This document shows positions 44,052 to 52,547 of a stretch of 55,227 bases of DNA, in pieces. The notes under the pieces were generated by a model, which had not been told where the DNA came from, did no database searches, and saw only the letters and a program-made list of their open reading frames with translations. Within the stretch, counting starts at the first letter, position 1. Each line of letters starts with the position of its first letter. The translations under genes and the position numbers were made by a program. This DNA is from Streptomyces hydrogenans (GTDB lineage Bacteria; Actinomycetota; Actinomycetes; Streptomycetales; Streptomycetaceae), in the NCBI RefSeq assembly GCF_014656075.1, contig NZ_BNBS01000052.1, positions 1-55,227 of the forward strand. The letters are read 5' to 3'.

Positions 44052-44057
44052 TATGAT
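44052..44057 (+). promoter_or_regulatory. Candidate -10 of hppA (leaderless)
   Basis: TATGAT lies 8 nt before ATG 44066 and no ribosome-binding site is seen. Transcription would begin near the ATG, which argues against the GTG at 44060. Confidence 0.5.
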
Positions 44058-44065
44058 CCGTGCCC

Positions 44066-46399
44066 ATGCACCCGGAACCGGAATTGGCCCAGGCCTCCGC
44101 CGCCCTCGCCGCGGCGGTGCTCACCAGCGGGAACCGGACGATCGTCGCCGTCATCGCCGGGGTCGCCCTCGCCGCACTGGTCACCGCCGGGCTCTTCGGC
44201 CGGCAGGTGCTCAAGGCCGACGAGGGCACCCCGGCGATGCGGCGGATCGCCGCCGCCGTGCAGGAGGGCGCCAACGCCTACCTCGCGCGCCAGCTGCGCA
44301 CCATCGGACTCTTCGCCGTCGTCGTCTTCCTCCTGCTCATGGCGCTGCCCGCCGACTCCTGGTCGGAGCGGGCCGGGCGCTCGCTGTTCTTCCTGGTCGG
44401 GGCCCTGTTCTCGGCGGTCACCGGGTACGTCGGGATGCGCCTCGCGGTGCGGGCCAACGTCCGGGTCGCCGCCGCCGCCCGGGAGGCCGCCCCGGGCCCC
44501 GGAGAGCCCGGCCGGGACCCGGCCGAGGCCGCCCGCCGGGCGATGCGGATCGCCTTCCGCACCGGCGGGGCCGTCGGCATGTCCACCGTCGGGCTCGGGC
44601 TGCTCGGCGCCGCCTGCGTCGTCCTCGTCTACGCCGCCGACGCGCCCAAGGTCCTGGAGGGATTCGGGCTCGGCGCCGCCCTCATCGCCATGTTCATGCG
44701 GGTCGGCGGCGGCATCTTCACCAAGGCCGCCGACGTCGGCGCCGACCTGGTCGGCAAGGTCGAACAGGGCATCCCCGAGGACGACCCGCGCAACGCCGCC
44801 ACCATCGCCGACAACGTGGGCGACAACGTCGGCGACTGCGCGGGCATGGCCGCCGACCTCTTCGAGTCGTACGCCGTCACCCTGGTCGCCGCCCTCATCC
44901 TCGGCAAGGCCGCCTTCGGCGACCACGGCCTGGTCTTCCCGCTGGTCGTGCCCGCGATCGGGGTGCTCACCGCCGTCGTCGGCATCCTCGCCGTCGCGCC
45001 CCGGCGCTCCGACCGCGGCGGGATGCGCGCCGTCGACCGCGGCTTCTTCGTCTCCGCCGTCGTCTCCCTCGTCCTCGTCGCCGTCGCCGCCTTCGTCTAC
45101 CTCCCGTCGTCCTACGCCGAGCTGGCCGGCGTCACCGAACCGGGCCTGACCGGGCACGACGGCGACCCGCGGGTCCTCGCCCTCGTCGCCGTCGCCATCG
45201 GGATCGTGCTCGCCGCGCTGATCCAGCGGCTCACCGGCTACTTCACCGAGACCGGCCGCCGCCCCGTCCAGGACATCGGCCGCTCCGCCCTCACCGGCCC
45301 GGCCACCGTCGTCCTCGCCGGGGTCGCCATCGGCCTGGAGTCCGCCGTGTACGCGGCGCTGCTCATCGCCCTCGCCGTCTACGGCGCGTTCCTGCTCGGC
45401 GGGGCCTCGATCATGCTCGCGCTCTTCGCGGTCGCACTCGCCGGCACCGGGCTGCTCACCACCGTCGGCGTGATCGTCGCCATGGACACCTTCGGGCCGG
45501 TCGCCGACAACGCGCAGGGCATCGCCGAGATGTCCGGGGACGTGCGGGGCGCCGGCGCGCAGGTGCTCACCGAGCTGGACGCCGTCGGCAACACCACCAA
45601 GGCGATCACCAAGGGCATCGCGATCGCGACGGCCGTCCTCGCCGCCGCCGCGCTCTTCGGCTCGTACCGGGACGCCATCGCCACCTCGGTCGCGGAGGTC
45701 GGCGCGCGGGCCGGTGAACTCACCCTCTCCATGGACATCTCGCAGCCCAACAACCTGGTCGGTCTGATCCTCGGCGCGGCCGTCGTCTTCCTCTTCTCCG
45801 GACTGGCCGTCAACGCGGTCTCCCGGTCGGCCGGTTCGGTGGTGTACGAGGTGCGGCGGCAGTTCCGCGAGCACCCCGGGATCATGAACGGCACCGAACT
45901 ACCCGAGTACGGTCGGGTCGTCGACATCTGCACCAAGGACGCGCTGCGCGAGCTGGCCACGCCCGGGCTGCTCGCCGTCACCGCACCGGTGGCGGTCGGG
46001 TTCGCGCTCGGCGTCGGACCGCTCGGCGCGTACCTCGCCGGGGCGATCGGCACCGGCGCGCTGATGGCGGTCTTCCTGGCCAACTCCGGCGGTGCCTGGG
46101 ACAACGCGAAGAAGCTGGTCGAGGACGGCAACCACGGCGGCAAGGGCAGCCCGGCGCACGAGGCGACGGTGATCGGCGACACCGTCGGCGACCCGTTCAA
46201 GGACACCGCGGGGCCGGCGATCAACCCGCTCCTCAAGGTGATGAACCTGGTGGCGCTGCTGATCGCCCCGGCCGTCGTGCGCTTCGGGTACGGCGAGGAC
46301 GCGAACGCCTGGGCGCGGGCCGGGATCGCCGTCCTCGCGCTGCTCGTGGTGGGGGTCTCCGTGTGGGTCTCCAAGCGGCGTCCGGTGACCGTCGCCTGA
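44066..46399 (+). CDS. hppA: Proton-translocating membrane pyrophosphatase, K+-independent type
   Basis: 777 residues, about 16 membrane helices. The catalytic loops GGGIFTKAADVGADLVGKVE, DNVGDNVGDCAG and GDTVGDPFKDTAGP bind Mg-pyrophosphate. GNTTKAITKG near residue 510 carries Lys where K+-dependent enzymes have Ala, the recognised marker for the K+-independent class. It pumps protons out of the cytoplasm at the cost of PPi. It follows the bldG operon terminator and is probably monocistronic. Confidence 0.95.
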   Translation: MHPEPELAQASAALAAAVLTSGNRTIVAVIAGVALAALVTAGLFGRQVLKADEGTPAMRRIAAAVQEGANAYLARQLRTIGLFAVVVFLLLMALPADSWSERAGRSLFFLVGALFSAVTGYVGMRLAVRANVRVAAAAREAAPGPGEPGRDPAEAARRAMRIAFRTGGAVGMSTVGLGLLGAACVVLVYAADAPKVLEGFGLGAALIAMFMRVGGGIFTKAADVGADLVGKVEQGIPEDDPRNAATIADNVGDNVGDCAGMAADLFESYAVTLVAALILGKAAFGDHGLVFPLVVPAIGVLTAVVGILAVAPRRSDRGGMRAVDRGFFVSAVVSLVLVAVAAFVYLPSSYAELAGVTEPGLTGHDGDPRVLALVAVAIGIVLAALIQRLTGYFTETGRRPVQDIGRSALTGPATVVLAGVAIGLESAVYAALLIALAVYGAFLLGGASIMLALFAVALAGTGLLTTVGVIVAMDTFGPVADNAQGIAEMSGDVRGAGAQVLTELDAVGNTTKAITKGIAIATAVLAAAALFGSYRDAIATSVAEVGARAGELTLSMDISQPNNLVGLILGAAVVFLFSGLAVNAVSRSAGSVVYEVRRQFREHPGIMNGTELPEYGRVVDICTKDALRELATPGLLAVTAPVAVGFALGVGPLGAYLAGAIGTGALMAVFLANSGGAWDNAKKLVEDGNHGGKGSPAHEATVIGDTVGDPFKDTAGPAINPLLKVMNLVALLIAPAVVRFGYGEDANAWARAGIAVLALLVVGVSVWVSKRRPVTVA

Positions 46400-46561
46400 C
46401 GTGGCGTCCGTCTCATTTCCGGGGCGGGGGAGGGGCCCGGAGGCCCGGCGCCGCTTGGTTCAAACGGATTCAACACGGGATGAATCACTCGTACGAAAGG
46501 TGGAAGTCACCCGCGCGGCGTGTATGTTCCGGGGCCGAGAGTCTTGGAAGGGACCGATCCG

Positions 46562-47215
46562 GTGAACAAGAAGCTTGCGGCAGCGCTGTCCGGCGGTGCG
46601 GTACTGGTGCTCGTGCTGTCCGGCTGCAGCGAGGACGAGGGCGACAAGGTCAACGACTGGGCCAAGTCGTTCTGCGACCAGGCGAAGCCGCAGATCCAGA
46701 AGCGGGCCGACGCCCACCAGATCATCATCTCGACCGCGGCCGACAGCCGTCCGGCGGAGATCCAGGCCGCGGACTCGCAGGCGTTCAAGGACATCGCGGA
46801 CGCCGACCGGGCGCTGGCCAAGGCCGTCGAGACCGCCGGCGTCCCGCCGATCGAGAACGGCGAGAAGGTCCAGAAGGACGTCATCGCGGAGCTCAACGCG
46901 ACCGCCGTCGCCTACGACGGGCTGAAGAAGCAGGTCGACGCGCTCGACCCGACGAACCAGCAGAAGTTCGCCGAGGGGCTCAAGGACGTCGCCGACGGCC
47001 TCACCAAGATCGAGAAGATGGACCAGAACGCCCTGGCCAACCTGGAGAACGGCGAGCTGGGTCAGGCCATGGCCAAGCAGCCGGGCTGCCAGAAGCCGAC
47101 CCCGTCGGTCCCGAAGACGCCGACCGGCTCCGCCTCCCCGAAGGCGGGCGCCACGGCCACGCCCACCACCTCCGCCTCGCCGAAGGCGAAGGCCACCGCC
47201 TCCGCGGAGTCCTGA
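46562..47215 (+). CDS. Small secreted lipoprotein
   Basis: 217 residues. N-terminal MNKKLAAALSGGAVLVLVLSGC is written in two parts: a basic start and a lipobox LSGC at about residue 22. The mature protein is helical, with AFKDIADADRALAKAVETAGV and TKIEKMDQNALANLE, and ends in a Ser/Thr/Pro/Ala tail with SASPKA repeats that probably spans the cell wall. No enzymatic motif. GTG 46562 has GGAAGGGACC upstream. Near 46467-46486 GATTCA and TGAATC form a small inverted repeat in the promoter region. Confidence 0.8.
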   Translation: MNKKLAAALSGGAVLVLVLSGCSEDEGDKVNDWAKSFCDQAKPQIQKRADAHQIIISTAADSRPAEIQAADSQAFKDIADADRALAKAVETAGVPPIENGEKVQKDVIAELNATAVAYDGLKKQVDALDPTNQQKFAEGLKDVADGLTKIEKMDQNALANLENGELGQAMAKQPGCQKPTPSVPKTPTGSASPKAGATATPTTSASPKAKATASAES

Positions 47216-47282
47216 CCGCTCCGCGGCCCGAGGCCGGGCGCTCCGCCCCGCGCGGGGTCCCGGCGGCCGCGACGGCGTCCGC

Positions 47283-47316
47283 ACGGCCGGCCCGGGACCA
47301 CTCCCGGGCCGGCCGT
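47283..47316 (+). terminator. Terminator of the lipoprotein gene
   Basis: Perfect 15-bp arms ACGGCCGGCCCGGGA and TCCCGGGCCGGCCGT with loop CCAC, between the lipoprotein and the methyltransferase genes. Confidence 0.75.
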
Positions 47317-47365
47317 CGGGCTGTCGGTGACCGGGTTGCCGGTGGCGGCCGTCACAATGGAGCGC

Positions 47366-48928
47366 GTGAGTACGACCAGCCTGACCCCCAGCCTTCCGGT
47401 GCCCGCGCACGCCGCCCGACTGCGCGAGGCCCTTCTCGCCGCGGACTTCACCGCCGACGGCCTGCTCGACCTGCTCGGCGCCCCCGCCTACGCGGCGCTC
47501 GCCCGCAGCGAGACCGTGCCCGCCCTGCGCGCCACCCGCGGCGACTCCCCGCTGGAGACCCTCGTCCGGCTCTTCCTGCTCCAGCGGGCCGTCGCGGACG
47601 GCCCGGCCGCCGCCGCGCTCCCGCTGGAGGAGGCCCTGGCCGACGGCTGGGTGGTCCGGGAGGACGGCGCCGTGCGCGCGACCGTCGACGTGCGGCCGTA
47701 CGGCGGCCCCGACGGCGAGGACTGGTTCATCGTCTCCGACCTGGGCTGCGCCGTCGGCGGGGCCGGCGGGATCGGCAGCAAGGAGGAGGGGGTCGTCCTG
47801 GGCGTCGGCGGCGCCTCCACCACCCTCGCGGGCATCACCGTCCGCACCCCGGTCGCCGCCGCGCTCGACCTCGGCACCGGCTCCGGCATCCAGGCCCTGC
47901 ACGCGGCCCGGCACGCCACCCTGGTCACCGCCACCGACCTCAACCCGCGGGCGCTGGACTTCACCCGGCTGACGCTCGCCCTCTCCGGGGCCCGCGAGGC
48001 CGAGCTGCTCGAGGGCTCGCTCTACGAGCCGGTGGACGGCGACACGTACGACCTGATCGTCTCCAACCCGCCGTTCGTGATCTCCCCCGGCGCCGGACTC
48101 ACCTACCGGGACGGCGGGATGAGCGGCGACGACCTGTGCCGCACCCTCGTCCAGCAGGCCGGCGAGCGGCTGAACGACGGCGGGTACGCCCAGTTCCTCG
48201 CCAACTGGCAGCACGTCGACGGCGAGGAGTGGCAGGACCGGCTGCGCTCCTGGGTGCCGCGCGGCTGCGACGCCTGGATCGTCCAGCGCGAGGTGCAGGA
48301 CGTCACCCAGTACACCGAGCTGTGGCTGCGGGACAGCGGCGACCACCGCGGCGACCCCGAGGCGTACCGGGCGGCGTACGACCGCTGGCTGGACGCCTTC
48401 GAGGCGAGCGGGACCCGGTCGATCGGCTTCGGCTGGATCACCCTGCGGCGCGACCCGGCGGTGGCCGCGGGCGAGGCCGAGCCGTCGATCGTGGTCGAGG
48501 AGTGGCCGCACCCGGTGGAGCAGCCGCTCGGCCCGGCCGTCCGCGCCCACTTCGAGCGCCAGGACTACCTGCGCCACCACGACGACGCCGCGCTGCTGGA
48601 GGACAGCTTCACCCTCGCCCCCGAGGTGGTCCAGGAGCAGGTCGGGCTGCCCGGTGCCGAGGACCCCGAGCACGTCGTCCTCCGCCAGAACCGGGGCATG
48701 CGCCGCGCCACCCGGGTCGACCACGTGGGCGCGGGCTTCGCCGGCGTCTGCGACGGCACGCTCAGCGCCGGCCGGATCCTCGACGCGATCGCCCAGCTCA
48801 TGGGCGAGGACCCGGTGCTGCTGCGGGACCGCACCCCGCAGGCCATCCGCCTCCTCGTCGAGGAGGGCTTCCTCACCCCGGAGTCCCTGCTTCCGGAGGA
48901 CGGGAAGCAGGGAGCGGGGACGGAGTAG
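47366..48928 (+). CDS. SAM-dependent methyltransferase with NPPF motif
   Basis: 520 residues. An N-terminal helical domain of about 150 residues precedes a Rossmann methyltransferase: LDLGTGSGIQALHAA binds SAM, TATDLNPRALDF is motif II and SNPPFV (about 233-238) is the NPPY/F motif of N-methyltransferases acting on glutamine, adenine or similar amides. The C-terminal about 200 residues form an added domain of unknown role. From its NPPF motif it may methylate a protein Gln or nucleic-acid base; the substrate is unknown. GTG 47366 is used. Confidence 0.84.
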   Translation: MSTTSLTPSLPVPAHAARLREALLAADFTADGLLDLLGAPAYAALARSETVPALRATRGDSPLETLVRLFLLQRAVADGPAAAALPLEEALADGWVVREDGAVRATVDVRPYGGPDGEDWFIVSDLGCAVGGAGGIGSKEEGVVLGVGGASTTLAGITVRTPVAAALDLGTGSGIQALHAARHATLVTATDLNPRALDFTRLTLALSGAREAELLEGSLYEPVDGDTYDLIVSNPPFVISPGAGLTYRDGGMSGDDLCRTLVQQAGERLNDGGYAQFLANWQHVDGEEWQDRLRSWVPRGCDAWIVQREVQDVTQYTELWLRDSGDHRGDPEAYRAAYDRWLDAFEASGTRSIGFGWITLRRDPAVAAGEAEPSIVVEEWPHPVEQPLGPAVRAHFERQDYLRHHDDAALLEDSFTLAPEVVQEQVGLPGAEDPEHVVLRQNRGMRRATRVDHVGAGFAGVCDGTLSAGRILDAIAQLMGEDPVLLRDRTPQAIRLLVEEGFLTPESLLPEDGKQGAGTE

Positions 48929-49091
48929 TGGGGCACTACCGGCCATCTTCGTGAAACCGCGCGGCCCGGCCCGCGTCGTTCACCCGGAATTCGCGTCCCT
49001 GACGCCGGAAGGTGTCAGCCTCCCTCTCAGGACACCTCGGGGAGCGACACACCGCGCGGGTGCGGCGCCGGGACGGGAAGCGGGTACGGGC

Positions 49092-49289
49092 ATGGAGAGC
49101 GGGCCGGCGATCTTCGCGGGAACGGCGTTCGCGCTGTTCGGAGGCGCGCTGCTGCTGTGGACCACGGTCCGGGTCCGGCACGGCGCGCCCGTCGCGATCG
49201 GGGTCGCCCCGCGGGCCGCCGCCGTCCTCACGGGGCTGGCCGGAGCGGCCTCCCTGGCCCTCGGCGTCTGGTGCTTCGGCCGCCTCTGA
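49092..49289 (+). CDS. Two-helix small membrane protein
   Basis: 65 residues from ATG 49092 with two hydrophobic helices (AIFAGTAFALFGGALLLWTT and AAVLTGLAGAASLALGVWCF) joined by a basic loop, RVRHGAP. A GTG at 49013 would lengthen it by about 26 residues. Function unknown. It lies between the methyltransferase and topA and appears to be a real conserved small gene in Streptomyces (from memory). Confidence 0.65.
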   Translation: MESGPAIFAGTAFALFGGALLLWTTVRVRHGAPVAIGVAPRAAAVLTGLAGAASLALGVWCFGRL

Positions 49290-49600
49290 GCCGCCGCCCG
49301 CGCCGCCCGCTGAGACGCGCTCCACACCCGGCCGCCCCGCCGGTCCGGCAGTCCGGGCGGCAGGAAGGGCAGGAGTCGGGTTACCGTTCGAGTGGCCGTT
49401 GCGGGCTTTCCCTGTTTGACACGGGGGCGGGTTGTACCGTCACACTCCGCAGCGACGGGAGCGTCACCGTCCGTGGCGTTGTCGTGCGCGCCCAGCGTCG
49501 TACCGGCGCTGCGTGGCGCTGCCAGCGCCGTACGGGCCGGCCCTGGCCCGCACGGGCCCGCACCGGGCCTGGAGAGTGTCGACCGGAGAGAAGAGCGAAG
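49290..49600 (+). promoter_or_regulatory. topA upstream region
   Basis: 311 nt without a gene. TTGACA near 49418 is followed by TACCGT at a short 13-nt spacing, a poor sigma-70-type promoter that could respond to supercoiling as topA promoters in other species do. GTACCGGCGCTGCG and GCCAGCGCCGTAC also form a partial inverted repeat near 49500-49530. Confidence 0.35.
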
Positions 49601-52417
49601 TTGTCCCCGACCAGCGAGACCGCACACGGCGGCCGCCGACTCGTCATCGTCGAGTCGCCTGCCAAGGCGAAGACGATCAAGGGCTACCTCGGCCCCGGCT
49701 ACGTCGTCGAGGCGAGCGTCGGGCACATCCGTGACCTCCCCAGCGGCGCCGCCGAGGTACCGGAGAAGTACACCGGCGAGGTCCGCCGCCTCGGCGTCGA
49801 CGTCGAGCACGACTTCCAGCCCATCTACGTCGTCAACGCCGACAAGAGGGCGCAGGTCAAGAAGCTCAAGGACCTGCTGGCCGAGTCCGACGAGCTCTTC
49901 CTCGCCACCGATGAGGACCGCGAGGGCGAGGCCATCGCGTGGCACCTCCAGGAAGTCCTCAAGCCCAAGGTCCCCGTCCACCGGATGGTCTTCCACGAGA
50001 TCACCAAGGACGCGATCCGCGAGGCCGTCGCCAACCCGCGCGAGCTCAACCAGCGCATGGTCGACGCCCAGGAGACCCGCCGCATCCTCGACCGGCTGTA
50101 CGGCTACGAGGTCTCGCCGGTCCTGTGGAAGAAGGTCATGCCGAAGCTGTCGGCGGGCCGCGTGCAGTCCGTCGCCACCCGCCTCGTCGTCGAGCGCGAG
50201 CGCGAGCGCATCGCCTTCCGCTCCGCCGAGTACTGGGACCTCACCGGCACCTTCTCCACCGGCCGCACCGGTGACGCCTCCGACCCGTCCACGCTGGTCG
50301 CGCGCCTCGCGGCGGTCGACGGCAAGCGCGTCGCCCAGGGCCGTGACTTCGGCGCCGACGGCCGGCTGAAGAGCGAGGCGGTGCTCCACCTCGACGAGGC
50401 GAACGCCCGCGCGCTCGCGGCCGCCCTCGCCGAGACCCGCTTCTCGGTCCGCTCGGTCGAGTCGAAGCCGTACCGCCGCTCGCCGTACGCGCCCTTCCGC
50501 ACCACCACCCTCCAGCAGGAGGCCAGCCGCAAGCTCGGCTTCGGCGCGAAGGCGACCATGCAGGTGGCGCAGAAGCTGTACGAGAACGGCTTCATCACCT
50601 ACATGCGTACGGACTCCACCGTGCTCTCCGACACCGCCGTGGCGGCCGCCCGCGCCCAGGTGACGCAGCTGTACGGCGCCGACTACCTGCCGGAGAAGCC
50701 GCGCGTCTACGCCGGCAAGGTCAAGAACGCGCAGGAGGCGCACGAGGCGATCCGGCCTTCGGGTGATCGTTTCCGCACCCCGGCCGAGACCGGCCTGACC
50801 GGCGACCAGTTCAAGCTCTACGAGCTCATCTGGAAGCGGACCGTCGCCTCCCAGATGAAGGACGCCACCGGCAACTCCGTCACCGTCAAGATCGGCGGCA
50901 CCTCCGCCGACGGCCGCGACGCCGAGTTCTCGGCCTCCGGCAAGACGATCACCTTCCACGGCTTCATGAAGGCCTACGTGGAGGGCGCCGACGACCCGAA
51001 CGCCGAGCTCGACGACCGCGAGCGGCGCCTCCCGCAGGTCACCGAGGGCGACGCGCTCTCCGCCGAGGAGATCACCGCCGACGGCCACGCCACCAAGCCG
51101 CCCGCCCGCTACACCGAGGCCACCCTGGTCAAGGAGCTGGAGGAGCGCGAGATCGGCCGCCCGTCGACGTACGCCTCGATCATCGGCACCATCCTCGACC
51201 GCGGCTACGTCTTCAAGAAGGGCACGGCCCTCGTGCCGTCCTTCCTCTCCTTCGCCGTGGTCAACCTGCTGGAGAAGCACTTCGGCCGGCTCGTCGACTA
51301 CGACTTCACCGCCCGCATGGAGGACGACCTCGACCGCATCGCCCGCGGCGAGGCCCAGTCCGTGCCGTGGCTCAAGCGCTTCTACTTCGGAGAGGGCGAG
51401 GCCGCAGGCGGCGCCGCCGACGCGGGCAACGGCGACGGCGACCACCTCGGCGGCCTCAAGGAACTCGTCACCGACCTCGGCGCCATCGACGCCCGCGAGA
51501 TCTCCTCGTTCCCCGTCGGCGACGGCATCGTGCTCCGCGTCGGCCGCTACGGCGCCTACGTCGAGCGCGGCGAGCGGGAGCAGGAGGGCTACCAGAAGGC
51601 CGACGTCCCCGACGACCTCGCGCCCGACGAGCTCACCGTGGAGTACGCCGAGGAGCTGCTCGCCAAGCCGAGCGGCGACTTCGAGCTGGGCACCGACCCG
51701 GTCAGCGGCCACCAGATCGTCGCCAAGGCCGGCCGGTACGGCCCGTACGTGACCGAGATCCTGCCCGAGTCCACCCCGAAGACCGGCAAGAACGCGGTCA
51801 AGCCGCGCACCGCCTCCCTCTTCAAGACGATGTCCCTGGACACCGTCACCCTGGAGGAGGCCCTCCAGCTCATGTCGCTGCCGCGCGTGGTCGGCGCCGA
51901 CGCCGAGGGCGTCGAGATCACCGCGCAGAACGGCCGCTACGGCCCGTACCTCAAGAAGGGCACCGACTCGCGGTCGCTGACCAGCGAGGACCAGCTCTTC
52001 TCCATCACGCTGGAGGAGGCGCTGGCGATCTACGCCCAGCCCAAGCAGCGTGGCCGGGCCGCCGCCAAGCCGCCGCTGAAGGAGCTCGGCACCGACCCCG
52101 TCAGCGAGAAGCCCGTGGTCGTCAAGGACGGCCGCTTCGGCCCGTACGTCACCGACGGCGAGACCAACGCGACCCTGCGCACCGGCGACAGCGTCGAGAC
52201 GATCACGCCGGAGCGCGGCTACGAGCTGCTGGCCGAGAAGCGGGCCAAGGGACCGGCGAAGAAGACCGCCAAGAAGGCCCCGGCGAAGAAGACCGCGGCC
52301 AAGAAGACGGCCGCCAAGAAGACGACGGCGGCCAAGAAGACCGCGGCGAAGAAGACCACGACGGCGGCGAAGACGACCGCCACCGCGAAGAAGACGGCCG
52401 CGGCCGAGCCGGAGTAG
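49601..52417 (+). CDS. topA: DNA topoisomerase I with Lys-rich tail
   Basis: 938 residues from TTG 49601. TOPRIM residues lie in VIVESPAKAKTI and DEDREGE (104-110); the active-site tyrosine is Tyr334 in FITYMRTDST. The C-terminus holds several repeated GRYGPYV-type modules (no four-Cys zinc fingers) and a final about 60 residues of KKTAAKK repeats, as known for Streptomyces TopA, where the Lys tail aids processivity. It relaxes negative supercoils. The TTG start agrees with the S. coelicolor protein as I recall it. A GAGAGAAGAG purine tract lies upstream. Confidence 0.97.
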   Translation: MSPTSETAHGGRRLVIVESPAKAKTIKGYLGPGYVVEASVGHIRDLPSGAAEVPEKYTGEVRRLGVDVEHDFQPIYVVNADKRAQVKKLKDLLAESDELFLATDEDREGEAIAWHLQEVLKPKVPVHRMVFHEITKDAIREAVANPRELNQRMVDAQETRRILDRLYGYEVSPVLWKKVMPKLSAGRVQSVATRLVVERERERIAFRSAEYWDLTGTFSTGRTGDASDPSTLVARLAAVDGKRVAQGRDFGADGRLKSEAVLHLDEANARALAAALAETRFSVRSVESKPYRRSPYAPFRTTTLQQEASRKLGFGAKATMQVAQKLYENGFITYMRTDSTVLSDTAVAAARAQVTQLYGADYLPEKPRVYAGKVKNAQEAHEAIRPSGDRFRTPAETGLTGDQFKLYELIWKRTVASQMKDATGNSVTVKIGGTSADGRDAEFSASGKTITFHGFMKAYVEGADDPNAELDDRERRLPQVTEGDALSAEEITADGHATKPPARYTEATLVKELEEREIGRPSTYASIIGTILDRGYVFKKGTALVPSFLSFAVVNLLEKHFGRLVDYDFTARMEDDLDRIARGEAQSVPWLKRFYFGEGEAAGGAADAGNGDGDHLGGLKELVTDLGAIDAREISSFPVGDGIVLRVGRYGAYVERGEREQEGYQKADVPDDLAPDELTVEYAEELLAKPSGDFELGTDPVSGHQIVAKAGRYGPYVTEILPESTPKTGKNAVKPRTASLFKTMSLDTVTLEEALQLMSLPRVVGADAEGVEITAQNGRYGPYLKKGTDSRSLTSEDQLFSITLEEALAIYAQPKQRGRAAAKPPLKELGTDPVSEKPVVVKDGRFGPYVTDGETNATLRTGDSVETITPERGYELLAEKRAKGPAKKTAKKAPAKKTAAKKTAAKKTTAAKKTAAKKTTTAAKTTATAKKTAAAEPE

Positions 52418-52460
52418 TCCGGACGGGCCGGCCCGGCGGAAGCCGGACGGCGGTGCGTGA

Positions 52461-52492
52461 GGAAGGGCGGGAGCCGCGGCTCCCGCCCTTCC
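52461..52492 (+). terminator. Terminator of topA
   Basis: A perfect 32-nt palindrome (GGAAGGGCGGGAGCCG and its complement) 44 nt beyond the topA stop. Confidence 0.8.
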
Positions 52493-52535
52493 TCCATATG
52501 TTCGACTGTGGGCCCGGTGAGCCAGGCCGTCCGGA

Positions 52536-52541
52536 TAGGGT
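52536..52541 (+). promoter_or_regulatory. Candidate -10 of the tmk-fusion gene
   Basis: TAGGGT ends 6 nt before ATG 52548, the leaderless arrangement seen at several genes in this window. Confidence 0.4.
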
Positions 52542-52547
52542 GGACGG

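Noticed and set aside
52250..52410. CRISPR-like array in the topA tail repeats
   Set aside because: The regular AAGAAGACG pattern is codons for the KKTAAKK protein tail, without spacers.
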